NCBI RefSeq assembly: GCF_030540835.1
Contig: NZ_JAUOEK010000142.1
Span: 62,001 to 126,000, forward strand
Reading direction: 5' to 3'
From: Flavivirga aquimarina
GTDB lineage: Bacteria > Bacteroidota > Bacteroidia > Flavobacteriales > Flavobacteriaceae
Length of the DNA stretch: 64,000 nt
The translations under genes and the position numbers were made by a program. This document shows positions 1-10,454 of this stretch, piece after piece (the stretch's first letter is position 1; each line of letters starts with the position of its first letter). The notes under the pieces are model-generated. The model ran no database searches, had not been told where the DNA came from, and worked only from the letters and a program-made list of their open reading frames with translations.

Positions 1-153
1 GGAGTATCTTAAATTTAGATATGCTAAAGCCAAGCACACAACTAAACTTAATAAGAACCATTTCCAATGTTTTGAGTAGATGCTAATACTTTTTTTGATA
101 TCAAACTTCGCAGAATCGGCTTCAGTCGGTATATTGTTTGGATTTAATATCAT
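1..153 (-). CDS. wzc: Wzc/Wzz-like polysaccharide chain-length protein, N-terminal 51 residues (partial)
   Basis: The gene runs off the left edge of the window; only the first 51 codons are visible. They encode a short polar cytoplasmic segment (MILNPNN...) followed from about residue 31 by a hydrophobic membrane helix. This matches the start of Wzc/Wzz-type inner-membrane proteins that control polymer length and, in Wzc, carry a tyrosine autokinase domain. It sits 4 bp downstream of the export lipoprotein stop codon on the same strand, the usual wza-wzc order, so co-transcription is very likely. The identification rests on this order and the N-terminal topology. The kinase domain is outside the window, so a kinase-less Wzz-type protein cannot be excluded. 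Confidence 0.7.
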   Translation of the reverse strand, partial: MILNPNNIPTEADSAKFDIKKSISIYSKHWKWFLLSLVVCLALAYLNLRYS

Positions 154-157
154 AAAA

Positions 158-931
158 TTAATTTCTTGTTACAAATATAAGAGCTGTTGTTAAAAGGAAA
201 GAAGTAATCGTAATGATTGTATTAACCCTTGAATCTCCTGATGCTAGACTTATAGCTGAATTATTAGGTTCAACGTAAACATAATCATTTTGTGTTAAAT
301 AATAAACTGGAGAATTGAAAACTTCTTTATTCGTTAAGTCAATTCTTGTATACGTTTTAGTACCATTAAAATCTCTAACTACCAATATATTATCTCTTCT
401 CCCTTTTATAGTTAAATCTCCTGCCATACCAAGAGCTTCTAATATAGAGATTCTTTCTCCAGAAACTGGATAAACTCCTGGATCACGAACCTCACCAGCA
501 ACAGTTACCCTAAAATTGAGAACTCTAAAAATTACTACAGGGTCTTTTAATAACTGCCCCTCATCAAATTTTTTCTTGAATAGTGCTTTTGCCTGTTCAA
601 CAGTAAGTCCAAGTAGTTTTATTTTACCTAAAACTGGATAATCTATATTTCCATCAACATCAATTAAATAATCCACTAACAAGCCTTGACCACCAGTAGA
701 CTTAACCAAATTGTATGGCTTAGTAACTGTTTCATCTAAGGTAGAAATGTAAATACTAACTATATCCCCTACTTTTAATTTAGCTTTAAAAGTATCAGTA
801 TCTACAATAGTTTCAAAACTTTTAGCATTCTGAAAATAAACGACATCGTGTTTAGTTGCACATGAAGTCAAAAACATACTAATTATTGCTCCAGCAATTA
901 ATAGTTTACTCTTTATAAGTGATTTGTTCAT
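158..931 (-). CDS. wza: Wza-like polysaccharide export lipoprotein
   Basis: This 257-residue outer-membrane export protein would secrete the polysaccharide made by the locus. A lipoprotein signal ends in LTSC, so Cys24 is the predicted lipidated residue. After it come a Poly_export domain (about residues 30-130), an SLBB-type domain containing VTVAGEVRDPGVYPV (about 140-220) and a C-terminal hydrophobic helix (about 237-254). E. coli Wza (about 380 residues) has more SLBB repeats; the short form with one SLBB domain is common in Bacteroidota. It lies immediately upstream of the Wzc-like gene and 49 bp downstream of the dehydratase gene, all on the minus strand, so it probably belongs to one operon starting near 4048. 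Confidence 0.93.
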   Translation of the reverse strand: MNKSLIKSKLLIAGAIISMFLTSCATKHDVVYFQNAKSFETIVDTDTFKAKLKVGDIVSIYISTLDETVTKPYNLVKSTGGQGLLVDYLIDVDGNIDYPVLGKIKLLGLTVEQAKALFKKKFDEGQLLKDPVVIFRVLNFRVTVAGEVRDPGVYPVSGERISILEALGMAGDLTIKGRRDNILVVRDFNGTKTYTRIDLTNKEVFNSPVYYLTQNDYVYVEPNNSAISLASGDSRVNTIITITSFLLTTALIFVTRN

Positions 932-980
932 TTGCTCATTTCTAAATTATTTGGGGAAAATAGCGAAATAAAAACTACTA

Positions 981-2921
981 CTATAGATTTCCATAATTTT
1001 TATCAGTTCTATCTTCTGACATTTCTTTAACTTTTTTATAAATTTGGACTCTTTTATCAAATCGCTCGTAATCAGAATTGTTAGATTTGTATTCTGGAAT
1101 TAAGCGTTTCATTTTCATAACAATATTGTTGTTTTGGAAACGATTCGTAATACAAAGTTCTTCTATTTCCGCTTTAATTTTGACATAATCCAACTCTCTA
1201 GTTTTGCTAATAAGTATCTTTTTATGATATGTAGACAATGTGTTTTCGCCATTTGCTAATAGCTCTTCATACAATTTTTCTCCAGGTCGTAATCCTGTAA
1301 TTTTAATATCAATATCTTCTGGGAACCTTAGACCGGAAAGCTTTATCATATTTTTAGCAAGATCATAAATTTTAACAGATTCTCCCATGTCAAATATAAA
1401 AATCTCGCCGCCTTTACCCATCGTTCCGGCTTCTAATACTAGTTGAGAAGCTTCAGGAATCGTCATAAAATACCTCGTAATATCTTTGTGTGTTAAAGTA
1501 AGGGGTTTATTATTTTCAATCTGTTTTTTGAACAATGGAATAACTGATCCATTTGACCCAAGTACATTACCAAATCTTGTAGTTATAAATTTTGTCTTGC
1601 TTTCTTTTTGAAGACAGCTAATATACATTTCTGCCATTCGTTTTGTAGCTCCCATAACACTCGTTGGGTTTACAGCTTTGTCTGTAGATACAAAAACGAA
1701 CTTTTTAACATTATAACGAGATGCTGTATCTGCTAAAAGCTTAGTCCCATTTACATTAATTTTAATAGCTTCGTATGGAGATTGCTCCATTAAAGGAACA
1801 TGCTTATAGGCCGCAGCATGAAACACCATAGTTGGTTTATGATTTTGAAAAATAGTATCGACTCTCAAGCCATCTCTTATATCTGCTACAATAGCCGTAA
1901 AGTTATGCTTACCGCTTTGTTTTAAATCCTGCTGTACATCATAAAGTGCAGATTCAGCCTGATCAATCAAAATTAATTTCTTTACGTCGAAATCGGAAAG
2001 CTGTTTAACCAACTCACTACCAATAGAACCAGCTGCTCCAGTAACTATGATGGTCTCTCCTGTAAATTCATTTATTAAATTAGGATTATTTATTTCGATA
2101 GGAGGTCTACCTAATAAATCTTCTATTTGTACTTGTTTGATTTGTTTGACATTCAATTCTCCATTAATCCAACTTTCAATAGGAGGTATTTTAGTTATCT
2201 TTATATTAAGGTCTACTAAATCAATTAGGTTTTCCTTTTTAATATTTTTAGAAGCAATAATTAATTCATCTATTTGATTTGATTCGATATAGTTATTATT
2301 GATTCTTTCTTTTGAAAAAATAGAAATACCATTTATAGATTTCCCTCTCTTCCTTAAATTATCATCAATAAATCCGACTACTTGAAATTTTGTATTAACA
2401 TTACTTATTAAAGCATTATATGTTACTATTCCTGAGTCTCCTGCACCATAAATTAAAACTCTTTTTGATGACATTAATTTACATTTCAAGTATTTATAAG
2501 TCATTTTAAAAAGTAACCTACTTGCACTAAGTACAACAAAACTCAACAAAGCATGCATTACTACAATAGATAAAGGTATTGTGAATTCAGGAAGTATCTC
2601 AAACGTTCTATTAACAAACACGACAGTCATGCATATTAATGATATAACACTAACAGATTTAAATAAATTCACAACATCTGTAAACCCAGTATGTCTAATA
2701 ACACTTTTAAAAGACCCAATTAATAAAAAGCTAAAAGCAGCCACTACAGTTAAAAAGGGCAATTGGATTAAAAACTGTTTTAAATCGAAATTTAATGTAA
2801 AATTAAACCTAATCAAATATGCCATGAAAAATGTAGACAAAATGATTGCCAGATCAATAGCTAAAACCAGCCATTTTGAAGCATATTTCTGAGAGAAATA
2901 GGTAAAGTAGTTATATATCAT
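981..2921 (-). CDS. Membrane-bound UDP-N-acetylhexosamine 4,6-dehydratase (FlaA1/CapD/PglF family)
   Basis: At 646 residues this is the long, membrane-anchored form of the family. Four hydrophobic helices occupy residues 15-140. A first Rossmann-like domain follows (VLIYGAGDSG, about 155-164), then the catalytic SDR domain with GAAGSIGSEL at 295-304 and TDKAVNPTSVMGATKR at 413-428. The usual catalytic Tyr is Met423, as in PglF/FlaA1-type dehydratases, with Lys427 retained. The expected reaction is UDP-GlcNAc to UDP-2-acetamido-2,6-dideoxy-4-ketohexose. Its start codon overlaps the stop of the upstream aminotransferase by 4 bp (ATGA), and that enzyme would use the 4-keto product. WbpM-like stereochemistry rather than PglF-like remains possible. 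Confidence 0.92.
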   Translation of the reverse strand: MIYNYFTYFSQKYASKWLVLAIDLAIILSTFFMAYLIRFNFTLNFDLKQFLIQLPFLTVVAAFSFLLIGSFKSVIRHTGFTDVVNLFKSVSVISLICMTVVFVNRTFEILPEFTIPLSIVVMHALLSFVVLSASRLLFKMTYKYLKCKLMSSKRVLIYGAGDSGIVTYNALISNVNTKFQVVGFIDDNLRKRGKSINGISIFSKERINNNYIESNQIDELIIASKNIKKENLIDLVDLNIKITKIPPIESWINGELNVKQIKQVQIEDLLGRPPIEINNPNLINEFTGETIIVTGAAGSIGSELVKQLSDFDVKKLILIDQAESALYDVQQDLKQSGKHNFTAIVADIRDGLRVDTIFQNHKPTMVFHAAAYKHVPLMEQSPYEAIKINVNGTKLLADTASRYNVKKFVFVSTDKAVNPTSVMGATKRMAEMYISCLQKESKTKFITTRFGNVLGSNGSVIPLFKKQIENNKPLTLTHKDITRYFMTIPEASQLVLEAGTMGKGGEIFIFDMGESVKIYDLAKNMIKLSGLRFPEDIDIKITGLRPGEKLYEELLANGENTLSTYHKKILISKTRELDYVKIKAEIEELCITNRFQNNNIVMKMKRLIPEYKSNNSDYERFDKRVQIYKKVKEMSEDRTDKNYGNL

Positions 2922-4048
2922 AAGCTAGGGGTTTTTAAAATATTATTTAAAACTCTATCTAAATCTTCTTGACTTAAATTAGAGCCACTTGGCAAACAAA
3001 GGCCTTTGTCAAAAAGATCTTCTGAAGTACCATTAGTAAAATGCAGGCAATCTTTAAAGATTGCCTGCATATGCATTGGTTTCCATAATGGTCTAGATTC
3101 AATATCATCTTTCAATAACTTGAGTCTTATTTGTTCACGAGTCTCAAAAGAATCAGTTTTTATACAAGTAATCCATCTATTTGAAAAGAAACCCTGAGGT
3201 TCTTGCAAAAATTCAATAGTATTAAATTGTGATAAATTCTTCTTATAAAAGTCGAAATTTTGCCTTCTAGCTTTAACTCTGTCATCAATCACTTCCATTT
3301 GCCCTCTACCTATACCTGCTAAAACATTGCTCATTCTATAATTGAAGCCAATTGAAGAATGCTCATAATGAGGCGCATTGTCTCTTGCTTGAGTTGATAG
3401 AAAAACAGCTTTTTCTTTTAAGTTTTGCGTACTAGTAATTAGAGCTCCTCCACCAGAAGTGGTTATTATTTTATTTCCATTAAATGACAATATTCCAATA
3501 TCAGAAAGTGTTGCACAAGGTTGACCAAAATATGTACTTCCCAGAGCTTCTGCACTATCCTCTATTACTGGAATTTCATATTTTTTGGCAATTATATTAA
3601 TCTCTTTAGCTTTATATGGCATACCATATAAGTGCACTGCTATAATAGCTTTTGGTTTTTTATATTTTTCAATCCTGTCCTTAATTGCTATTTCTAGTAA
3701 TTCAGGAGACATATTCCAAGTGTCAGACTCACTATCAATAAAAACAGGAGTAGCTCCTTGATATATTATAGGGTTCGCTGAAGCAGAAAAAGTAAAACTC
3801 TGACATAAAACTTCATCGCCTTTCGATACGTTAAGCAGTTGTAAAGCTAAGTGAATTGAAGCCGTACCAGAACTTAATGCTGCAACATATTTATTATCTC
3901 CTAAATATTTTTTTAAATCATTTTCAAAGCCATCAACATGAGGCCCTAATGGAGCAATCCAATTAGTGCTAAAAGCATCAGCCACAAACTTCTGCTCTGT
4001 CCCTCCCATATGAGGTGATGATAAATATATTTTAGTTTTGGTCAACAT
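2918..4048 (-). CDS. DegT/DnrJ/EryC1 aminotransferase, likely UDP-4-amino-4,6-dideoxy-GlcNAc forming (PglE-like)
   Basis: This 376-residue fold-type I PLP enzyme belongs to the sugar aminotransferase family. Visible features are SSGTASIHLAL (cofactor phosphate region), EDSAEALG at 163-170 and the Schiff-base lysine Lys193 in SFNGNKIITTSGGG. The TSGGGAL sequence after the lysine and the N-terminal IYLSSPHMGG motif resemble bacillosamine-type 4-aminotransferases. It overlaps the 4,6-dehydratase gene by 4 bp and would aminate that enzyme's 4-keto product. The matching N-acetyltransferase (PglD-like) is not adjacent; it is the N-terminal part of the fusion at 48588-51371. The substrate is inferred from family and context. 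Confidence 0.9.
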   Translation of the reverse strand: MLTKTKIYLSSPHMGGTEQKFVADAFSTNWIAPLGPHVDGFENDLKKYLGDNKYVAALSSGTASIHLALQLLNVSKGDEVLCQSFTFSASANPIIYQGATPVFIDSESDTWNMSPELLEIAIKDRIEKYKKPKAIIAVHLYGMPYKAKEINIIAKKYEIPVIEDSAEALGSTYFGQPCATLSDIGILSFNGNKIITTSGGGALITSTQNLKEKAVFLSTQARDNAPHYEHSSIGFNYRMSNVLAGIGRGQMEVIDDRVKARRQNFDFYKKNLSQFNTIEFLQEPQGFFSNRWITCIKTDSFETREQIRLKLLKDDIESRPLWKPMHMQAIFKDCLHFTNGTSEDLFDKGLCLPSGSNLSQEDLDRVLNNILKTPSL

Positions 4049-4548
4049 TCATAAAAGCTTTATAATTTCAGTTTATCGCATAAAATCCCTGCACAACTTT
4101 TTTGTTATGCTATTAATTACATATTTCACTTGGATTCCTACCCTCTTTGCGTTCATAAAACAAAATTAATTCCCTACTTATTAGCATAAATTAAATTAGT
4201 ATTAATTGATTATAAAATATTTATTATTACCTAACTTTCAACAGATTAAATAATGAGAGAATTTGAAAATATTTTATTTCATACATTATTAATACAATTA
4301 AATCAACATTGCTATTAATCAATTCAATTTGTGTTTTACGGTGTAAATTTAATAATTGTTTTAAAGCTATAAGGGCAGAACTAACTTATTTCGCTAAAAG
4401 AGTAATTAAAATCGGTTAAATACATTCGCGCTTTTAATTGAAAGTAAAAGTATGCATATCGTCGATGATTAATTATCAAAGATTTAAAAAAAAATAATGA
4501 TTTGTTAATACATTTTTTTAATCTTTGAATAATTTTAAAAAATATTAA
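4049..4548. promoter_or_regulatory. 500-bp divergent intergenic region of the polysaccharide locus
   Basis: This very AT-rich gap separates the minus-strand export/dehydratase operon from the plus-strand sugar-nucleotide operon, so both promoters should lie here. On the minus strand TAATTTTG (complement of 4161-4168) matches the TAnnTTTG -7 element, about 110 bp ahead of the aminotransferase start. On the plus strand TAATCTTTG (4519-4527) is a one-base-too-long version, 21 bp before the epimerase ATG, with TTTG at 4501-4504 upstream. I saw no open reading frame with a plausible protein and no clear inverted repeat. Confidence 0.45.
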
Positions 4549-5574
4549 ATGAAAATATTAGTTACAGGCTCAGCCGGTTTTATAGGGTTTTATGTATCCA
4601 AAGTGCTATTAGATAAAGGACACAAGGTTATCGGCTTAGACAATATAAATGATTATTATGACATAAGTTTAAAACTTTCAAGATTAGAACAATTAGGTAT
4701 AGACCGAAAAAAAGCTGTTGTTTTTAATAATACTTGTGTAAGTGAAAGTTATCAGGACTTTTCTTTTGTCAGAATGAATATTGAAAACCGTGAAAGGCTT
4801 CCTGAACTATTTCAAAAGGAGAAATTCGATATTGTTTGCAACCTAGCAGCACAAGCTGGGGTTAGATATAGTTTAGAAAACCCTGAATCTTATGTAGATT
4901 CAAATTTAGTTGGTTTTTTAAATATCTTAGAATGCTGCAGACAGTATAATATTAAGCATTTAGTATATGCAAGTAGCTCAAGCGTTTATGGACTTAATAA
5001 GAAAATTCCTTTTTCTACTGAAGATAATGTTGACCACCCTATTAGTCTTTATGCTGCCACAAAAAAAAGCAATGAATTAATGGCGCATACGTATAGCCAT
5101 TTGTTTAAAATACCTACAACAGGATTACGTTTTTTTACAGTATATGGTCCTTGGGGTAGACCTGATATGGCAATGTTCTTATTTACAGATGCCATTATTA
5201 AAGATAAACCTATAAAAGTTTTTAACTATGGTAAAATGGAACGTGACTTTACATATATTGATGATATTGTAGAAGGCATCACTCTTATTATTGATAAACC
5301 AATACAGGAAAGAGTCCAAAACAATGATTTTTATAAACTTTATAATATAGGAAATAATAATTCAGTAAAACTGCTTGATTTTATAAAAGAGATTGAGGTA
5401 AACTTAAAAAAGAAATCTAAAAAAGATATGTTACCCATTCAGCCTGGTGATGTAGAACGCACTTGGGCAAATGTGGATGCTTTGATTAATGACTATAATT
5501 ATAGTCCCAAAACAAGTATACAAAAAGGAGTGAAATTTTTCATTGATTGGTTCATAGAGTATTACAAACAATAA
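4549..5574 (+). CDS. UDP-glucuronate 4-epimerase (CapI/LspL-like SDR)
   Basis: This 341-residue extended short-chain dehydrogenase has the NAD-binding GSAGFIG motif at residues 7-13, LDNINDYYD at 30-38 (characteristic of uronate epimerases), the catalytic ASSSS segment near 141-145, and Tyr168/Lys172 in SLYAATK. The family interconverts UDP-glucuronate and UDP-galacturonate. The UDP-glucuronate would come from the UDP-glucose dehydrogenase at 6705. It is the first plus-strand gene after the 500-bp divergent region. The best match in sequence character is CapI/LspL rather than GalE, because of the DYYD motif and the PESYVDSNLVGF segment. Confidence 0.88.
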   Translation: MKILVTGSAGFIGFYVSKVLLDKGHKVIGLDNINDYYDISLKLSRLEQLGIDRKKAVVFNNTCVSESYQDFSFVRMNIENRERLPELFQKEKFDIVCNLAAQAGVRYSLENPESYVDSNLVGFLNILECCRQYNIKHLVYASSSSVYGLNKKIPFSTEDNVDHPISLYAATKKSNELMAHTYSHLFKIPTTGLRFFTVYGPWGRPDMAMFLFTDAIIKDKPIKVFNYGKMERDFTYIDDIVEGITLIIDKPIQERVQNNDFYKLYNIGNNNSVKLLDFIKEIEVNLKKKSKKDMLPIQPGDVERTWANVDALINDYNYSPKTSIQKGVKFFIDWFIEYYKQ

Positions 5575-5713
5575 TACATATTATCGGTTTTATTTACATT
5601 TTCATAAAAACAAATGACATTTATCGTCAAAAACATTTAGTTAATATAATAATTCCCAGTGTTTAAATTATTTTTCACATATTTGGCTCGGTTAAAATTA
5701 AAACCCAGATTTA

Positions 5714-6700
5714 ATGAACATACAACTACTAAGAGATAAAACAGTCCTCGTTACAGGAGGGGCTGGATTTATCGGCTCTAATCTATGTGAAACTCTTTTA
5801 TCTAACAATATTAAAACAATATGTTTAGATAATTTTTCTACGGGGAAACGAAAAAACATTACTCCTTTTATAAATAATAATAACTTTAATCTCATAGAAG
5901 GTGATATAAGGAGCCTTGATGACTGTAAAAAAGCCTGTGATGGTGCAGACTATATTCTACATCAAGCTGCTTTAGGATCAGTTCCTCGTTCTATTAATGA
6001 CCCTATTACAACCAATGATGTAAATGTATCCGGGTTTTTGAATATGCTGGTTGCTGCCAGAGACACTAAAGTTAAAAGGTTTGTTTATGCAGCAAGTTCC
6101 TCAACCTATGGTGACCACAAGGCATTACCAAAAGTCGAAGATACAATAGGGAAACCTCTTTCACCATATGCTATTACAAAATATGTAAATGAGTTGTACG
6201 CAAATATTTTCCATTCCACATATAATTTGGATACTGTGGGTTTGAGATATTTTAATGTTTTTGGAAGAAGACAAGACCCAAATGGAGCATATGCTGCAGT
6301 AATACCAAAATTTGTTCAACAGCTTATTAATCATGAATCTCCTATTATTAATGGAAATGGTTCTTATTCAAGGGATTTTACTTATATAGACAACGTAATA
6401 GAAATGAATATCAAGGCTATGACTGCCACTAACTCTGAAGCACTAAATACAGTTTATAATGTAGCATATGGAAAAAGAACAACTTTAATTGAATTAGCAA
6501 CTATATTAAAAACATATCTATCGGAATTCGACAGTTCAATAAGTAAGATAGAAATTAAGTATAAGGAAAATAGAATAGGAGATATTCCTCACTCCCTTGC
6601 GTCTATTGATAAAGCAAAAAAATTATTAAATTATAACCCTGAATTCGATATCAAGAATGGCCTTAAAGAAGCCATAAACTGGTATTGGAAAAATCTTTAG
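5714..6700 (+). CDS. wbpP: UDP-N-acetylglucosamine 4-epimerase (WbpP/TviC-like)
   Basis: This 328-residue SDR epimerase has [10 protein letters not shown] at residues 15-24, the catalytic AASSSTYG near 126-133 and Tyr152/Lys156 in SPYAITK. The [15 protein letters not shown] stretch (83-97) is characteristic of the WbpP/TviC group, which prefers N-acetylated UDP-hexosamines. The expected reaction is UDP-GlcNAc to UDP-GalNAc, or between the corresponding uronates. The dehydrogenase at 8093 is the usual partner, together giving UDP-N-acetylgalactosaminuronate. A 139-bp gap without an obvious gene separates it from the previous epimerase, and it is 4 bp from the next gene. Confidence 0.87.
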   Translation: MNIQLLRDKTVLVTGGAGFIGSNLCETLLSNNIKTICLDNFSTGKRKNITPFINNNNFNLIEGDIRSLDDCKKACDGADYILHQAALGSVPRSINDPITTNDVNVSGFLNMLVAARDTKVKRFVYAASSSTYGDHKALPKVEDTIGKPLSPYAITKYVNELYANIFHSTYNLDTVGLRYFNVFGRRQDPNGAYAAVIPKFVQQLINHESPIINGNGSYSRDFTYIDNVIEMNIKAMTATNSEALNTVYNVAYGKRTTLIELATILKTYLSEFDSSISKIEIKYKENRIGDIPHSLASIDKAKKLLNYNPEFDIKNGLKEAINWYWKNL

Positions 6701-6704
6701 TAAA

Positions 6705-8084
6705 ATGTTAGTAAGAAAAATTTGTTGTATAGGTGCTGGCTATGTAGGAGGACCTACAATGGCTGTCATCGCAAAAAAGAATCCAGATTTAAAAATAACG
6801 ATTGTTGATATTAATAAGGTTCGTATTAATGCCTGGAATGATAGCGATTTGTCTAAATTGCCCATATACGAACCTGGCTTAGCAGAAATAGTTGATGATA
6901 CAAGAAACAAGAATCTGTTTTTTTCCACGGATATTGATACGGCCATAGACGAGTCGGAAATGATTTTTATTTCAGTGAATACCCCAACCAAAACTTATGG
7001 TGTGGGAAAAGGTATGGCGGCAGATTTAAAATATATTGAACTATGTGCAAGGAATATTGCCAAAGTTGCAAAAACTGATAAAATAGTAGTTGAAAAATCG
7101 ACATTGCCAGTAAGGACAGCTGAAGCCATTAAAAGCATACTTCACAATACAGGAAATGGTATAGATTTTAAAATTCTATCAAACCCAGAGTTTTTAGCAG
7201 AAGGTACTGCTATTCAGGACTTATTAAATCCGGATCGTGTTCTGATTGGTGGAGAATCCGAAGCTGCAATTGAAAGCTTAGCTCAGATCTATGGAACATG
7301 GGTTCCACAAAATAAGATTCTAAGGACAAATGTCTGGTCTTCAGAGTTATCAAAATTAACCGCTAATGCTTTTTTGGCGCAACGTGTATCTTCTATCAAT
7401 GCCATTTCTGAATTATGTGAGCTTACAGAAGCTAACATTGAGGAAGTATCTAAGGCCATCGGAATGGATTCGCGAATTGGCCCTAAATTTTTGAAATCTT
7501 CTGTTGGATTTGGAGGCTCCTGTTTTCAAAAGGATATTTTAAATCTTGTATATATAGCTCGAAGTTATAACCTAAATCAGGTTGCCGATTATTGGGAACA
7601 GGTAGTAATAATGAATAATCACCAAAAGCGTCGCTTTTCTGATCGGTTAATAAAGACACTTTACAACACAGTTTCTGGAAAAAAAATAGGAATGCTTGGT
7701 TGGGCCTTTAAAAAGGATACCAATGATACCAGAGAATCTGCAGCAATTTATGTTGCAGACCACCTATTAAATGAGCAAGCAATGATTTCGGTTTATGATC
7801 CGAAAGTATCTTGTTCAAAAATTCAATCGGATTTAAATTATTTAGGTACCAGAACGGAAGCAGAAAATTATGAAGGCTTAACCTCTGTCGATTCACCATA
7901 TAAAGCATTAAATGAAGCCCATGCCGTAGCTATAATGACGGAGTGGGATGAGTTTAAAACCTATGACTGGGAAAAAATTTATTCACAAATGAAAAAACCA
8001 GCATTTATTTTTGATGGAAGGAATTTGTTAGATAAATCCAAAATGAGTCAAATCGGATTTGAGTATTATTCAATAGGTCAATAA
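6705..8084 (+). CDS. ugd: UDP-glucose 6-dehydrogenase, eukaryote-like long form
   Basis: This 459-residue enzyme carries out the NAD-dependent double oxidation of UDP-glucose to UDP-glucuronate. It has the N-terminal dinucleotide fold GAGYVGGPT (10-18), STLPVRTAE (132-140), [10 protein letters not shown] (160-169) and the catalytic Cys273 in FGGSCFQKD. The insertion-rich N-terminus and FGGSCFQKD sequence resemble the animal/plant-type enzyme rather than the roughly 390-residue E. coli Ugd; this type is common in Bacteroidota. It is 4 bp after the UDP-GlcNAc epimerase and 8 bp before the second dehydrogenase, so the block is co-transcribed. It supplies the CapI-like epimerase at 4549. Confidence 0.95.
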   Translation: MLVRKICCIGAGYVGGPTMAVIAKKNPDLKITIVDINKVRINAWNDSDLSKLPIYEPGLAEIVDDTRNKNLFFSTDIDTAIDESEMIFISVNTPTKTYGVGKGMAADLKYIELCARNIAKVAKTDKIVVEKSTLPVRTAEAIKSILHNTGNGIDFKILSNPEFLAEGTAIQDLLNPDRVLIGGESEAAIESLAQIYGTWVPQNKILRTNVWSSELSKLTANAFLAQRVSSINAISELCELTEANIEEVSKAIGMDSRIGPKFLKSSVGFGGSCFQKDILNLVYIARSYNLNQVADYWEQVVIMNNHQKRRFSDRLIKTLYNTVSGKKIGMLGWAFKKDTNDTRESAAIYVADHLLNEQAMISVYDPKVSCSKIQSDLNYLGTRTEAENYEGLTSVDSPYKALNEAHAVAIMTEWDEFKTYDWEKIYSQMKKPAFIFDGRNLLDKSKMSQIGFEYYSIGQ

Positions 8085-8092
8085 AAATAATT

Positions 8093-9373
8093 ATGAATAC
8101 AGATAAAATCGCTATTATAGGATTAGGATATGTAGGACTGCCATTAGCTAGATTGTTTGCAACAAAGTTTCTCGTGATAGGTTTTGACATTAATCAAGAA
8201 AGAATTGATGAATTGTCACAAGGTAATGATTCAACTTTAGAAGTCGATTCTGAAACACTACAATCTGTTCTTAAAAAGAATTTAGATGAGAACATTGGTT
8301 TGTTTTGCACATCAAATATTGAAGATATAAAAGATTGCAACTATTATATTGTTACGGTACCTACTCCTATTGACAAAAATAATCGCCCGGACTTAACCCC
8401 GCTGTATAAGTCCAGTGAATCTGTTGGCAAAGTTTTAAAGAAAGGGGATATCGTTATTTACGAATCTACTGTATATCCTGGAGCCACAGAAGATGAATGT
8501 ATACCAGTATTAGAAAAAGTGAGCGGGTTAATATTTAATAAAGATTTTTATGCTGGGTATTCTCCTGAAAGAATTAACCCGGGAGATAAACTTCATACAG
8601 TAGATAAGATATTAAAAGTTACAGCTGGTTCAACTCCTGAAATTGGCAAAAAAATAGATGATTTGTATGCTAGGGTTATAACGGCCGGAACTCACTTGGC
8701 TCCAACAATTAAAGTCGCAGAAGCAGCAAAAGTTATTGAAAACTCTCAACGTGATATTAATATTGCTTTTGTAAATGAACTGGCAAAGATTTTTAATCTG
8801 ATGGATATTGATACTCACTCAGTGTTAGAAGCTGCAGGTACAAAATGGAACTTTCTTCCATTTAAACCGGGACTTGTTGGAGGGCATTGTATTGGTGTTG
8901 ACCCCTACTACTTAGCTCAAAAAGCCCAAGAAATTGGCTATCATCCTGAAATTATATTGGCAGGACGCCGTGTAAATGATGGCATGGGGCAATATATTGC
9001 CTCTGAAGTAATAAAACTAATGGTACAAAATGATATTCGAATTAAAGAATCTAAGATATTGGTTTTAGGAATTACTTTTAAGGAAAACTGTCCAGATGTT
9101 AGAAATACTAAAGCAGTTGATGTTATTAATCAACTGAAAAGTTACGGGACTCAAGTAACTATATATGATCCATGGGCCAATCCAAAAGAAGTGAAAAATG
9201 AATACAACCTATTTACAGAAAAACAGTTACCAAAAGGTAAATTTGATGCAATCGTCTTAGCTGTAGCTCATAAAGAGTTTCTCCAAGAAGATTTAAAATC
9301 TTTATTAAATTCCAATGGAGTTTTATATGATGTTAAAGGAATATTAAAAGATAAAGTCAACGGTCGACTATAA
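8093..9373 (+). CDS. wbpO: UDP-N-acetyl-D-galactosamine 6-dehydrogenase (WbpO/TviB-like)
   Basis: This 426-residue nucleotide-sugar dehydrogenase has GLGYVGLPLA (10-19), the ESTVYPGATE segment, AGYSPERINPGD (154-165) and catalytic Cys266 within VGGHCIGVDPYYL. The SPERINPGD and GGHCIGVDPYYL motifs separate the UDP-GalNAc/UDP-ManNAc/UDP-GlcNAc dehydrogenases from UDP-glucose dehydrogenases. With the WbpP-like epimerase two genes upstream, the likely product is UDP-N-acetylgalactosaminuronate. The local order (epimerase, UGDH, this gene) suggests that two different uronic acids enter the polymer. WbpA-type use of UDP-GlcNAc cannot be excluded from sequence. Confidence 0.9.
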   Translation: MNTDKIAIIGLGYVGLPLARLFATKFLVIGFDINQERIDELSQGNDSTLEVDSETLQSVLKKNLDENIGLFCTSNIEDIKDCNYYIVTVPTPIDKNNRPDLTPLYKSSESVGKVLKKGDIVIYESTVYPGATEDECIPVLEKVSGLIFNKDFYAGYSPERINPGDKLHTVDKILKVTAGSTPEIGKKIDDLYARVITAGTHLAPTIKVAEAAKVIENSQRDINIAFVNELAKIFNLMDIDTHSVLEAAGTKWNFLPFKPGLVGGHCIGVDPYYLAQKAQEIGYHPEIILAGRRVNDGMGQYIASEVIKLMVQNDIRIKESKILVLGITFKENCPDVRNTKAVDVINQLKSYGTQVTIYDPWANPKEVKNEYNLFTEKQLPKGKFDAIVLAVAHKEFLQEDLKSLLNSNGVLYDVKGILKDKVNGRL

Positions 9374-9388
9374 AATTATTTAATAACC

Positions 9389-10453
9389 ATGAACAAGATT
9401 AAAAAGAAAATATTAATTACAGGGGGAGCAGGTTTTATAGGTAGTCATGTTGTTAGACTATTTGTTAACAAATATTCTGAATATCACATCTATAACTTAG
9501 ATGTACTTACCTATGCAGGTAATTTGGAAAATTTAAGTGACCTAAACAATTCAAAAAATTATACTTTTATAAAAGGTGATATTACAGACGAATTGTTTAT
9601 TAATGATTTATTTGAAGACCAACAGTTTGATACCATAATTCACCTTGCAGCTGAATCTCATGTTGATAGATCAATAAAAAAACCATTATCTTTTGCAAAA
9701 ACTAACATTTTAGGAACCATGGTTCTCTTAAATGCTTTTAAAAATACATGGAAAAATAGTTGGGAAGATAAATTATTTTATCACATAAGTACAGATGAAG
9801 TTTATGGAAGTTTAAGTGGGGAAGGATATTTTTTAGAAACAACACCTTATGACCCCAACTCACCGTATTCTGCTTCAAAAGCTAGTTCAGATCATTTTGT
9901 AAGAGCCTATGGAGAAACCTACGGTATGCCATATATCATATCTAATTGTTCAAATAACTATGGGCCTAATCAATTTCCTGAAAAACTTATCCCTTTATTT
10001 ATTAATAATATCATACACAATAAACCATTACCAGTATATGGAGATGGTAAATATACTAGAGATTGGTTATTTGTGATAGATCATGCTTTAGCTATTGATT
10101 TGATTTTTAATAAGGGAAAGATACATGAAACCTATAACATAGGAGGGTTCAATGAATGGAAAAATATTGACCTAGTAAAATTACTTTGCAAGGTAATGGA
10201 TGATAAGTTACAAAGAGATTTAGGAACTTCACAAAAGTTGATAACCCATGTTACGGATAGGCCGGGACATGACTTACGTTATGCGATTGATGCTTCAAAA
10301 ATAAATAAAGAGTTGGGCTGGAAGCCCACAGTTACTTTTGAACAAGGTTTAATAAAAACTGTCGATTGGTATCTGGAAAACTCTATATGGTTATCAAATA
10401 TTACCTCAGGAGAATATTTAAAATATTATAAAAACATGTATTTAAACATTTAA
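9389..10453 (+). CDS. rfbB: dTDP-glucose 4,6-dehydratase
   Basis: This 354-residue SDR dehydratase has GGAGFIGSH (12-20), the nucleotide-binding [12 protein letters not shown] (38-49), the active-site TDE triad (135-137) in STDEVYGSL and Tyr160/Lys164 in SPYSASK. It converts dTDP-glucose to dTDP-4-keto-6-deoxyglucose. RfbA follows after 1 bp, giving the first two steps of dTDP-sugar synthesis. No RfbC or RfbD is present in the window. The intermediate is therefore probably used by the ketoisomerase, aminotransferase and acetyltransferase genes at 11318-13784 rather than for rhamnose. Confidence 0.96.
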   Translation: MNKIKKKILITGGAGFIGSHVVRLFVNKYSEYHIYNLDVLTYAGNLENLSDLNNSKNYTFIKGDITDELFINDLFEDQQFDTIIHLAAESHVDRSIKKPLSFAKTNILGTMVLLNAFKNTWKNSWEDKLFYHISTDEVYGSLSGEGYFLETTPYDPNSPYSASKASSDHFVRAYGETYGMPYIISNCSNNYGPNQFPEKLIPLFINNIIHNKPLPVYGDGKYTRDWLFVIDHALAIDLIFNKGKIHETYNIGGFNEWKNIDLVKLLCKVMDDKLQRDLGTSQKLITHVTDRPGHDLRYAIDASKINKELGWKPTVTFEQGLIKTVDWYLENSIWLSNITSGEYLKYYKNMYLNI

Positions 10454-10454
10454 T

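Noticed and set aside
2581-2892. 103-residue plus-strand frame with hydrophobic content
   Set aside because: It is antisense to the membrane-helix part of the dehydratase gene; no independent evidence.
4049-4548. Small gene or mobile-element remnant in the divergent gap
   Set aside because: Frames are short and of unlikely composition; no terminal inverted repeats or transposase fragments were found.
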